Part shown: positions 48,882 to 59,940 of the stretch, one piece after another
How positions within the stretch are numbered: the first letter of the stretch is position 1
Layout of the letters: each line of letters begins with the position of its first letter
Assembly (NCBI RefSeq): GCF_001949145.1
Contig: NW_019091444.1
Location: forward strand, 311,039-375,038
Direction of reading: 5' to 3'
DNA from: Acanthaster planci
Taxonomy: Eukaryota; Echinodermata; Asteroidea; Valvatida; Acanthasteridae
Length of the DNA stretch: 64,000 nucleotides
Notes under the pieces: model-generated
The model's database searches: none
What the model saw: the letters and a program-made list of their open reading frames with translations, nothing else
Told to the model about the DNA's origin: nothing
Program-made: the position numbers and the translations under genes

Positions 48882-51800
48882 TCACAGATCAGCATCGTCA
48901 ACGATGGCTAGCTCCTTCCACTTCTTCAGTCTCTTCTCGCCGCCGCACCCGTACTGAGCGATGAAGCTCTTGGCTCGCAGGCTGAAGCCAAGTGACTCGT
49001 CGGAGGAGATGAAGAACGTTTCCCTGGTGCCAAACTGGTTCTTGCAGGTGCGAGTGCCACACATAATTTTGCCTGTGAGGAGAAGGGTTAACCCCAATGT
49101 CAACGATGCGAGTCTGCACGGACCTTGTCGCTCGATCAGAAATACATCATGACTCCGCCAGTCTCCCACTGAGCCACAAGCAATTCAAATGCCTCTGTGA
49201 CAGTCCCTCACAAGTCCAGTCTCAAGTCCTTCCACAAGACAAGTCACAAATGACAGGAGAAACAATGACAAATGGATTCTTTTATCACAGTTCATCATTT
49301 GAAAAGCTTGTGACCTGGCTTAAGACTGGATAACTTGTGATGGACTCCCAGGGGCTTGTAATGTCCTCAATTTCAACGGTGTCCTTTGTGCTGGCCAGGG
49401 TAAATATCTCCTTGCTTTGATGCAACATGACATGAAAAACACTCACAGACAATTAAAATGATGCATGGAGGGGACAAACAGAATTTTTGTAACTACAAAA
49501 TCTTGATTTTACTGAACACTGCTTATAAGTTTGCTTTTTGGGTTTATAGGAACCAGAAGCAAAGATGGACCATGGATTTAGAACCAACTTAATGGGGGAG
49601 GGGACAAACTTGTTTTTTTTTGGGAGGGGGGGACAAAATTTAGAATTTATCATGTAACCTTTCATGGCCCTTCTGAGGGGTGAGGCTAGGTTTGGGGATT
49701 TGGAAGGAATGTAAATGAAATAAAGAAAAAATGTCTTTCATTATTTTTAGACACAAACTTGCAGCTCCTTTTTTTTGTGTTGGGGAGGTATTGTCCCTGT
49801 TGGTCTGCCTGGATCCACCCTCCACCTGAAGGAATACCAAATCAATGATTTACGCTAAGAGGAAAATGCAAACACAACTCACAGACGCTCTGGGAATCCC
49901 GGAAGCGTGTCGCTGGTTTCTCCAGTGTCATCTCAGTCACCCGATCCTCAAACTCGGGATTGATGCACGTCACGTAGCCCCCCGCTCCCTTGCGTCTCAG
50001 GTCGGAGCTGTAACAGACTGGCTGTTTGCACTCGGCGCATTTCAAGAGTATCTGCTGTCCTTTCATCTGAGCGGCCAGCTGCTGCTGCCGGTGCTCTGCC
50101 TCTTGCATCGCTGCAATAACCTCCCTCTGTCAAGTACAAAATCACGATGACAATAGAACTTCATTGCATTCTTAGCAGAAGCTTGTCCTGTTGACAGGAT
50201 ATAACTTGTGCCCAAGTTTCTCCGACAACAAAAGTTCGCTTGTCAAAAACAGCAACCATTAGTCTTGTCAATATGAATTTTAGTTTTGCTCATCACCAAA
50301 TTATTTTCATGCACTGAATGCTCAGTGCTTTCCACAAACTTGCAGTGTCGTGGTCCAAATGCAAAACCTCCTGCTTACTAGCGAGCACGTCTTGCTAGCT
50401 GACAACCAAGCTACTACTACTTGCCTGTTAAGTTGGAATCAATCCACCAGTGAGCACTGGAGTTTACTGCATTGTCAGCATGACAAAAGGAAGCTTGTTT
50501 CCATGGAAAAGAGATAGTTATTGTCATGTCAGAAAGCACGCATTGAGTGTTTATTGTTTTCAGTGTGGTACAGTAAAAACACAAATACATGTATATTACC
50601 AACTGAGGCCAAGAAAACCTATATGAATCAGTTGGTCTACTAATTCGTCAATTAATGATAAAGTTGCTCTTCATCATGATTTGATTTCACCGGATGTTTT
50701 CTTGCTTCCTTACTTGTTTCTCCTGGATGCACCTCAATCGCTCCTCCTGGGGCATGGCCTCCAGTTCTTTCATGGCTTTCTCCATGCTCTTCACCTTGTC
50801 GCGATTCTCAAGCTCTCTCTGCTCATTTGTAGAACCACTAACAGAGGAGAGAAGCGAAGTATGTGGCTTGTAAAATTATTACATTATAGTTGAACCTCAT
50901 TAATAGGAGGTCCTTCAGACTTGGCAAATTACCTTGTTGCGACAGGAACCTTGTATTATCAGGAATAAAACGATGAAAAACAAAGGGTTGGGACCTGGGT
51001 CATTCCATGAGGTTGGGGCACAATTTGTGACAGTGGCAATTGTTACGTGGGTTCCGTAAAAATGAACAGCTATTTCCCTGCATGCGGATTCCAAATTATA
51101 CATCTTGCAAGGCTGGATACAGAGGTGTGTGTTACTTTTACACAGAAAATGACCTACTCTACAGGTCATGACAGGTGGTAAAAGTTACCGATGTAACAAG
51201 GACACCGTCACAAATTGTGCCCCAACCTCATGGAATGACCAACCTACAGATTTCCTTGTTATAAGCAGAATCTTGTTTTAACAATGCTCTTATTAGCGTG
51301 GCTTGACTATACATACAACAATGGCAGAACTCTGGGTTTTTTTTCAAAATATAGCCTTACGGATACATTTTACAAACTGCTGGAAATCCACAGTATCAAG
51401 CTTGATCAGTATATCCTGCTTACTAAGGGCTGGAGAATGAGCCGGTATGGTTTTCCAATAGCACATGCCCAAAATGAGACATGCCCGAGGTTGTTTATGA
51501 ACAATGTTTCAGCAATGTTTCTGTTGATTCATCTTCAATTTCTCTGATTGTCAATAAATGTTGCTCAAAATGTGCTTACCTCTCGACAATCAGGTAGCAT
51601 TTGCTGCCCTCTGCCCTGGCTCTTCCCTTGGACTGCACCGTGCCTATCTCGTTGCTCACAAAGTTGTAACGGATGACAAAGTTACAGGCCGGCATGTCCA
51701 GCCCTTCCTGGGCGATGTCAGTGGCTACTAACACGTTGCAGCCATCCTCTGTGGATTCCAAGGTGAATACTTGCATTTATGAGATTAAAAGGGCCTAACA

Positions 51801-54800
51801 TATTTGGACATGGGTAGACTTAAGCACAGCTACCAGATGTTGACAAAAGGAACAAATTTTCTGCATCAGTCAAACTTCGGCCAAAATTATCACTTAATTG
51901 AGTGATTCCTTAAAACAAGGCTTCCATGCCAAAATCATATTTCTCTCCAATAGTGTATTGGTCATTCTATAAATTTAGGGTCCAAAGAGTGACTTCCGGT
52001 GTTTCTGTGACACCCCAAGTACATACTGTGACAGGAACATCCTTGAAATTGACTTCAAACTTTTCTTCTTAAGGCATTTGGAAATTAATTTACATCACTC
52101 TCGGAAATCAAAGAATGTGCTCTGAGCCTCATAATCAGATATGACAGGGATACGAAAAATAGTTGTTAATGGAATAATCCTATTATGAAATTAGGTATTT
52201 TAAATTATATACCTTTGTAATCCCAAAATGTTACTTTGTGTCGTTTTCATTTACCAGTAGTAAAGAGGAGAAATAACTCACCCTGCCTGAAGCTCTCTAA
52301 GATCATCTTCTGTTGGCTCTCCGTCATGCAATACTCATCCAACGCTCCCTGGCCCACCAAGCGCTCAGGCCGGACAGGGCAGGGCAGCTGGTTGAGGCAT
52401 GGGCACGATCGGATGAACTCGCAGAGAGCCACAGTGGCAACCTTCATACGGTTCAGGATGATGCCTGTGGAAAAAAGAGAGGCATAGACAACAACTGAGC
52501 TTTTGAGGGTAAACATTTGACCTTTGGATGGCTTCTTCTCAAAACAACCATTTTCTAAATTTTCCAGATCAGGATTATTTTTTGGCATTTTACTAAAAAA
52601 AACTGAACATTCTGGTGCACACAAATCAGATTCTCTGTTGAAAGACCAAATCTGCGACCATCCGAATTGACCACAGCGGCCACATAACAGTCAAGATGCA
52701 GACAATGAGACTGAGCACGTACAACTAATGGGCAGTTGTACCTGACTTGGGCCAGGCACTTCTGAAGGCAAGGGGCATACCTTTTGAACTTGGATTCAGT
52801 GTAAACTGGTCGGCCAGGAGTTTGATCAACTGCTGCAGCTTAGGGTTGCCGTCGCCTTCCTCTCTAGCTGCCCTCTCCATCTCTGCCAGATTCCTGTCAA
52901 AGAGATCACGACAGATTTTCTCCTCTGGAGTATATGCCTCATTCTGACAAACAGATCGACTTTCGTAGAACTCCTCCAGTGTGCGAAGACAGTCTTGGAC
53001 GGGCAGATCTTCATACAGCATCAGAGCTCTGTTGTATGCGTTGAGATATTTGTATACCACAATGTGCTTGTGCTCGGGGGACTTCTCTTGACGAGCTACG
53101 ACTTCATTTTCATATGGTTGGCAGCCGTGGCGAGGCAAAGAAATCTTCGCGGTTTCTCCGAGCTGATCTTCAATCTTGCCCATGATCATCTCCAGCAAGC
53201 TGCCAAAGTGTCGCTCGGCGGGGGCTCTTGGAGGCACAGATATGACGTCATCCTGCTCGGGGGCCTTCACAAACTGGTCCAGCTGTTTCTTGTTCCTGCG
53301 ATCGCGAACACGTATCACGTCACGCACATCCATGTTTGCACAGAGCTTCAGGATGTGGCTCAGTGCCACCTGGCTGTGGCCCACACCAAGCGAGGCACTG
53401 AGCCCTATCACTTGAGGGAGGCTTCCGACATGCTCTCCCACCCCTTGAGATGCGGCGGTTTTCTCCTTCAGGTACATCTTCATGATGACATTGTAGGGAT
53501 GCAGGAGATCCGTGTGGTGGCACTCGTCAAAGATAAGCACGTCAAGATCTTGGAGAGACACTATCTTCTGTCTCAGGGCGTTGACAAAGATCTGCGCAGT
53601 CAGCATCAACACGACCGGCATGGGTTTGTCTTTCATCAGGGCATACTCGAACGGCTGCTGGTCTCCGATGGTCCTGACGGCCAAACTGTCTGGGAAGTAC
53701 TCCTGGAAGGCATTGCTCTGCTGCTGTGTCAGGTGGCGGATGTTGACAATGAACAGTGCCTTGAAGTGCTTGCCTGGGGTAGGGTTGGCCTGGAACTCCT
53801 CATACTTCTTGTAGCAGATGCTGGCTGCAGTCAGAGTCTTGCCACTTCCCGTTGGGGCACAGATGATGTAGTTGCCTCCTGTCATCAATGGGTAATGGGC
53901 AAGCTCCTTCTGGTAGTCTCGAAGGACCACTTTTGTGGTCTCATCGCCATTTGCTTGCGTATCCTGAACTCCGTGACCAATTTTGTCCAATTCTTTGTTA
54001 CCGTTAACAACATCGCCATTTTGTGATAGCAAAGATATTAGGCTTTCCAGTTGAGCCCCATTCGAGGACACATCACAAGCTGGTGCTTTGAACAGCTCGG
54101 CCTGCCCAGGTGCATCAGTCTCCACATCGCCTGCAATATAATGAAATAAAGCCTGTGAAGTTATTTCTCAACGTGCAGGGAAGCTTCTTCCTCATATCAG
54201 GCCAAGCTTCACACCAATACTTTTGTTACTTATATTTTGATCAATTTTTCAAAACAAAAATTTCTTCTCGGACGATTGGCGTGTGTACTTTGATACCTTT
54301 CGACTGGAACTCCACTTGTGGGCTTGCATCTGGGTTAGAAACTGGTCTCAGAAGGCAGCCCTCATCACCAGCTCTGGATTCTGATGGCTGGGGAGTCATG
54401 ATATTTGGCCAATCCAGGATTGGCTTTTCATTTATCCGGGCTTTTTTCAACTTGGTTTTGGAGGGAGATGGAGTGGCATTGAGCAAGGGGCTCTTGGGAG
54501 CTGCGCTGTCAGTGAGGGGTGCATGTATATCTTGGCTGTCATCAGGAGGATTTATAACATAGCTGCTGCCATCAGCTGGGTCGACATCCATGGCTGCTTC
54601 CGCTGGTCTCGCCTTTGGGACATGAAGGGAGAAGTCCGCTGGCGTCTTCAGTACACCAGGATTAAGAGGAGATGAACTGCTGGTTCTGGTCTGCCAGGAG
54701 GAGAACGACAATGCTGGGGAGGTATCTTGACGATGGCCAGTGGAATGACCTGCCTTTGGCTCCATCCCCTGGGATTGAAAGTGAGATGAGGCAGTCGGAG

Positions 54801-57245
54801 GAGATTTCTTGGAACCTTATGGGAATAGAATCAAAGAAAAAATTGCAATTTTCTGCAATAGTTCTATTCTATTAAGTTCTTACAGTACCGAGTATCTGAC
54901 CCAGATTTTGGCTTCAGATGATACCTGCCAACCTGAGCGCCAGGGAGCAATTTACAACATTTCAAATTCCAGAATCTTCCAGAATGTCTCATACAAGATC
55001 CTGTGCAGATATGTTGCTGTCACAGGACAAGTACGTACCATAGTTGTAAGTGTTTCTGAAACTATTCCCAAAAGTCAGAGGGCTGTTAGTGATCGTTGCT
55101 CCACCCACGGGACGAGCATCACTGCCCCCTGGGGTGCTCTGTGTGCCAAGGCCTGCTGCCGGAGGTGATGCGAACCCATCTTGTGTCCTAGTTGAATGGC
55201 CTGTATGCGGTATGAGTACATCAGTCCATATGAAAATAAATACTTTTGATGAGCACCTTTCTCTGTCTTACTTTCTTTCGGAGGACCAATTTAAAATGAG
55301 AAAATACCTAGAGAAGAGTGAAGTTATCACCCATATGGATTTGCCTAGGATTCAATTTTATTTTGTTGCTTTTGGTGTCCTCAACGTGACTGAATAATAA
55401 ATCTTGCTAATATTTATTTCACATAACGAAACTATGACATCATCAAAGCCATCAAATGTGTAACACTACAATTACAAAAAATTAGTTGGAAAGGGTCGTG
55501 CTGATCTGATTTCTAACACTTTTTTTGAAATACTGGGTATTTTCATGTATGTTTGCACTTTGGAAATCTCATGAGATATCTCACTGGTAATGTTCAGGTA
55601 TATACTTGTGCACAGTGTTACAGCCAACCATATTTTTGTGCAGGTCAATTCAATAATGGCGAATGAAGGGAGTGAAGTGACCGGAGTCTATCAGGTCACA
55701 GCCAGGCATCCAAAGGCCTGCTTAAGGGGACTCTAGATGAATGAGTTTCAGTGAGTTTTTTTTTCCAATTTAATTCAGAGTTCACGTTTTGTTAATTCTT
55801 CCAGGTAAAAATATGAAAAGTTTCACAGTAACTGATATATTTTCTGGGGGTTTAAAGGATTTTTGTGCCAGTCAGTGGGCTGTTTCATCAAGCTTAGAAT
55901 GCTGTGGTGTGATGATCCTCAACCGGCGCAGACCAGTGTAGCTATAACACTGCTTGCGCGTCAGTGTTGAAGTACTTGTACACGTATTTGAGTACTTAGT
56001 ACTCATACTTGTACTTATGAAAATGTACTCATACTCCTAAGCAAAATTTCTCTACGTATTCATGGTGAAGTACTCATACTCGTACTCACACTCACAGAAA
56101 TGTACTCCACTGCAATACTGATGTACACCTACATACCATAGTTGTATGTGTTTCCTATGCTACTCCCAAGAGTTATAGGGCTATTCCTGATCGTCACTCC
56201 ACCTTTGGGACCTGCATTGCTGCTAGTTGGGGTTCTGCCTGCGCCAGCTCCTAATCTGGAGCTTGCTGTGGGGGGTGATGGTGACTCATCCTCCATTTCA
56301 ACTGAGTGACCTGTGGAACGACAGTAAATACTTGTCAATTCTATAATGCCTTTTGTTGATTATCAACTTTCTGTCTTTTCCTCTTTTTTGGGCACTTCAA
56401 TTCACAATGGACGTTGTAGATGAGCAAAACTGAGCTTCATCACATGGACTGTGGACACCATCTCCATTCTGCTGCAGCTGTTTCCTCAACCAGGATGTAC
56501 ATTAAATATCATTATCATTAGTTCTTTCCACATAAATGAAACCAGAATTGAGAATAAAAGCCTGGAAGAGCATTCCTGTGCATAACATGAAATCAAATAC
56601 ACAGAAGAACATCTGAATCATATACTGATTGCATCTGAATCTGACTTCCTGTGCATTTATTGCAAGCGCTGCTTTTTTCTTAGTTTTTGACTGAGAGTCT
56701 CATGACAATTCCTTCAACAAGACACATTGATGTACTGTCGCCATGTGCCATACCCTCTTACACCTAAAGTCACTTAACAGTGTAACGGTCTACATTAGCC
56801 TATGGATGCCTCAACCTCCAAATTGTCTTGACGGTGGCTGACAGTCACACAAGCAGGTGGGAAGTGGACATGGTGGATGTAGCCTCTGGCTAGCATCTCC
56901 CATAGGCCTGCATGTTATTGCTAGCCACAGCCCTGACTTTTGGATATGGCCTCAGGCTGGGAACTACATACCTAGCATTTTGCGTAGATCCAGCAACTTT
57001 TTCTTCAGGACTTGGCACTGCAGGTGGTCCATTATTTCAATAAGGAAATTGAAATTGTCCTCTGAGATGATCCCCATTTTCTCCAGGACGTCAAACAGAT
57101 CCCGTGCATTTTTAATGCCCTCCTTTTGGCTCACAGTGAGCCGATCCTTACACAGAAATTTCAGTTCCCCAACCTCATCGTCAGTCAAACCTCTTGAGAT
57201 GGAGAACAGGGTTTGACGATAGGGCGAAATCTCAGAATCATCCAT
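48882..57245 (-). CDS. RIG-I-like receptor with DED, duplicated RHIM-like exons, DECH helicase and zinc-binding C-terminal domain
   Basis: Ten coding exons on the minus strand: 57245-56972, 56310-56137, 55200-55039, 54749-54297, 54130-52781, 52464-52282, 51748-51580, 50837-50714, 50126-49883, 49072-48882 (stop TGA). All phases agree, giving 1107 residues. Domain order: DED 1-91; Ser/Pro/Gly linkers 92-203, each ending NTYNY(G); linker 204-354; helicase with motif I APTGSGKT (446-453), DECH (556-559), LSASLG (597-602), IAQEGLD and QSKGRAR; a RIG-I-type pincer and linker (YLIVESGSTNEQRELENRDK); and a C-terminal regulatory domain with zinc cysteines at 993, 996, 1049 and 1054, the RIG-I spacing. 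It should be a cytosolic sensor of viral or 5'-triphosphate double-stranded RNA. A DED replaces the CARDs. A second receptor lies downstream at 63215. Confidence 0.93.
49190..49390. repeat. Inverted-repeat family copy in a receptor intron
   Basis: It contains CACAAGTCCAGT-like units on the left, then a stretch aligning with 33580-33690 (CAATGACAAA, TTTTATCACAGTTCAT), then ACTTGTGATGGACT on the right. This is a third or second member of the family at 33302-33779, without the long minisatellite. It lies in the last receptor intron (49073-49882). Confidence 0.5.
50999..51240. mobile_element. MITE with perfect 34-bp terminal inverted repeats in a receptor intron
   Basis: About 34 bp at 50999-51032 (starting GGTCATTCCATGAGGTTGGG) is the exact reverse complement of 51207-51240. 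The similarity continues imperfectly inward. The element is about 242 bp without coding capacity and sits in the intron 50838-51579. Perfect arms suggest recent insertion. Confidence 0.85.
51960..52165. repeat. Dispersed repeat, copy B, in a receptor intron
   Basis: Homologous to the copy at 41945-42165 in the protease gene (shared AGGGTCCAAA, ATTGACTTCAAACT, TTGGAAATTA, AAGAATGTGCTCTGA and GATATGACAGGGATACGAAA). Its left end GGTCATTCTAT resembles the end of the nearby MITE (GGTCATTCCAT), so they may be relatives. Confidence 0.6.
52781..54130 (-). CDS. Receptor helicase exon (1350 bp, one piece)
   Basis: It codes residues about 355-804, with motifs Q/I through III of helicase domain 1 and the insertion domain in one exon. 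It begins with a Gly codon split over the junction and ends in phase 1 before GTATGC. A 343-codon open frame on the opposite strand (52995-54026) is a shadow of this exon. Confidence 0.92.
54297..54749 (-). CDS. Receptor linker exon, third GHS-type exon
   Basis: It starts with the split-Gly then His-Ser (GHSTGHRQD), like the two exons before it, but has no NTYNY motif. It is Ser/Pro-rich and probably disordered, with a basic patch KTKLKKAR. It lies between the RHIM-like exons and the helicase. An alternative upstream AG (CCCAG) would break the frame, so the 54749 start is preferred. Confidence 0.8.
55039..55200 (-). CDS. Receptor exon with RHIM-like motif, copy B
   Basis: 54 codons, phase 1 at both ends. 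It starts GHS and ends with ATITNSPLTFGNSFRNTYNY and a split Gly. It matches copy A at 13 of the last 20 residues. The middle is a Gly/Pro/Thr-rich spacer of different length. Confidence 0.85.
55970..56110. repeat. GTACTCATACTC simple repeat
   Basis: GTACTCATACT/GTACTCGTACTC-type units repeat irregularly within the intron between the two RHIM-like exons. Low complexity, no gene. Confidence 0.7.
56137..56310 (-). CDS. Receptor exon with RHIM-like motif, copy A
   Basis: 58 codons, phase 1 at both ends. It starts GHS and ends with VTIRNSPITLGSSIGNTYNY and a split Gly. The pattern NS-x-ITLG-(x)n-YNY resembles the RHIM core (NS-x(2)-IQIG-x-YNY in RIPK1). No other domain is visible in it. Confidence 0.85.
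56972..57245 (-). CDS. Receptor first coding exon: death-effector domain
   Basis: ATG at 57245 with a good context (GCCATGG). It codes MDDSEISPYRQTLFSISRGL, then DDEVGELKFLCKDRL, and ends KLLDLRKML(G). The six-helix DED pattern with ELKFLC and a late RxxL is that of FADD/caspase-8-type DEDs. It ends in phase 1 before GTATGT. An upstream 5' untranslated exon is likely (TTGATTTGTAG near 57290). Confidence 0.88.
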
Positions 57246-57630
57246 GGCTAGCTGGAGACCGATGCAGACCTCTGTTCTGTTTTCATGTAGCTACAAATCA
57301 AACACCTAGGGAGATGCATAACATGATAAGTACATCTTGTCCCAACTATGGTATCAGTCCTAACTACAGACAGGACAGTTCCTACTGTGGTGCCACAGTT
57401 GGACTGGACAAACTTCAGTCGGATAAAGCTCTAAAGAAAGTTTTTGCAGTTCATACCTAACAAAGATTTTCAACAAAACATGCCAACCTAAGAATTTCAT
57501 CAAAAAGGCAAATAAATACTTGGATCTGTCAGCACAATTACCAAAACGAAATGATGTCCGGACATAACTACACCCTGAATTGTGAGGTACACGGGAAGTA
57601 AACCTAACTCACTGCCTATTGGCACTCTTG

Positions 57631-57658
57631 CTACAGTTGTGCTAGCTCAACTGTAGCA
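57631..57658. repeat. 28-bp near-perfect palindrome upstream of the receptor
   Basis: GCTACAGTTG-TGCTAGCTCA-ACTGTAGC is its own reverse complement at 26 of 28 positions. It lies about 390 bp upstream of the receptor start codon. Function unknown; it could be a protein-binding site or a short hairpin. Confidence 0.6.
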
Positions 57659-59885
57659 CTCTAGTCTGTACTGTCGCAACTATGACTGGGTCACTATAGA
57701 CTAATCCGATTAGCTGCCATAACTTTGGTGACACCGCACTCACACGCACATTCTTCAGCTTGACACGTGCATGCATTTGGCAAACCACGACACCCTGTTG
57801 GTCGAAGAGGCATGTAACGCGCGCGTACCACCTGTTCACGAGCGTTGTGCCACCGCAGTAATGGCTTCTAACTCTAGTGGTCGAATTACACTATCCAGAC
57901 GTTTAGTTACGGTGCAACACAAATGAATTATGATACACTTTATGCGTGTCATACAGAGGCCTATGTTGACCAGCTGACATGGAAACATTCAATTACATGT
58001 AGGGTTTTCCTTCAGTGAGACTTATAATAAAAGAGTTAGTAACTTACTTGAAATCACAGACATGTACATTAATATATCATGATACACTGGGAGGAAAAAA
58101 ACCGCGTCGACAGCACAATTTCCGTGTTTTGAGGTTCATCTGTCCCGCTTTACGTTACGCGCATACGCACTCACAAGCTCAAACGCGCATAACTCAGTCA
58201 TGTGTCGAGTGTCCGTCCAAAATCCAGTTAGTTCTCAATCATTTGCCATCGTGTTTGGTGAGTGCACGGTTTTTATGAGAAAAAAAATACAATGCACAAT
58301 TCATCTGATGTCTTTTGTTCAGATAACACAAGGCAAAGCCTCACCAGGCTTAGGTATTTTGACAGCAATAATCGCAATCGCCATCCGTATTTTGAAGCCG
58401 ATGTTGCAATGTCGCATTTCCTGACCCTTGACCGACCGTTTACCAGTGAGAATTTAGAGTGTTCATGAATGCCGGTGAGCGCGGGGACCAGAATGATGAT
58501 GAAAAGGGAATTTCCCGCCGGACTTATTTTGCCCGTGTTATGACGTCATCTGGGAAATACGGCAGACTCGCCATGTGAAGTCGGCGGTCCGAACAATGGA
58601 TCAATTTCTTACCCAAAATAGGGATGTAGCAAGACCTTGGAACAGGCCCCCCCCCAAAAAAAAAGCTGTACCGTGGGTTCTTCAATTACGATTTGATCAA
58701 CTTGCCTTCAAAATAGCGGCATCCATCAACCCTGCCGCTTTCGAAGTCCTGCGAGGTGTTCATCGCCCTATTTAAAATTTCGCCCTTGGTTACTACGAAG
58801 AGGCAGGGTGTGCTGGGTTGAACTATACACAATGTTAGAGCTCGCGGCTTAGGAGTGCATTACAAATCCAATTTACAGGTGGACAATCGTTCTTTCTAAT
58901 AAAACTGTGATCGGGGCACCTTTCACACACGTCGTCTTTAATTAACCAGGTGAGAGCTTTCCCGTTTTATAAATTTAGCTGTACATGTAGTTCTCCTTGC
59001 AAATACAGTTTGGCATTTGCCTTAATCATAGTCAGAGATGGACGCAGTCAATTTAATATACAGTAGGCACAATCATTTTCTGCAGGACCGCAGTACTGCA
59101 GGAGTTGTGAGAAACTATGCTTAAATTTCATTCAACAATGGGGCCACTTTCTTACCCCAAACAGATTTTGTTTTTAATACCTCCAAAAGTTAATTATTAT
59201 GTAATTTCTGTTTACCACTGTAGTCCCGCTTGCATGTTTGGGTGTGACTGAGATAGCTAACTGAAGAGATTACGCCATCTATAGTCAGTTACCAAGGTAA
59301 CTGTTCAACGCAAACATCAATCAACCGTGTAACCATATGCTTTTGGAATTCAGCCAGGAAGTCTTTTGTAAAACCGACAGAGTAACGTGACGTCATATGA
59401 TCTCATCCCGCGGAACACGCCCCCTGAATACAAATTATAAGACGACAAAAACACTCCAACAGAAAAAAGGAACTGATGCCATTCATTTTGCGTGATGTTT
59501 ATTTCCTTTCAAAGTGCATGGTCAAAGGCCAGTTCATACTCAGCATGAACGCAAAGATTGCAAAATGTGAGCAAATTTAAACCTTGAAAACTCAGTCAAT
59601 TTCGATGAGAATGTCTCCTTCCACAGAAAAACAGCAACGGGGTAGTTCACTGTTCAACCGCGATTGAACAGGATGATGCGGATTTGTCTTCCTGAAGTGA
59701 TACATGTGGGTTCGAGTTGGCTTATAATGATGAACCATCTCCAAAGATTGATAAAAACGAAGTAAGGATTAGAATCCCAAATTCATGTTGAATTTTACGC
59801 AGGCTATGCAAAGATTTATTTAAACGGTGTGTAAAAAAGTACGTTTCCATAATAGACAGAATACATATAAATTCCATTCAGCGGC

Positions 59886-59940
59886 AGATGGAATGTTCCA
59901 TTCCACGTGCCATCGCCTCTTGGAAAGGAACATTCCATCT
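59886..59940. promoter_or_regulatory. Inverted repeat with heat-shock-element-like arms
   Basis: AGATGGAATGTTCC (59886-59899) and its exact reverse complement (59927-59940). Each arm holds GAAnnTTC, the heat-shock-factor dimer pattern. It lies between the two receptors. A chance foldback is also possible. Confidence 0.4.

Noticed and set aside
52995-54026. 343-codon open frame on the plus strand
   Set aside because: It lies exactly opposite the helicase exon, whose motifs, splice sites and phase are clear. Long antisense frames are common over GC-rich coding exons.
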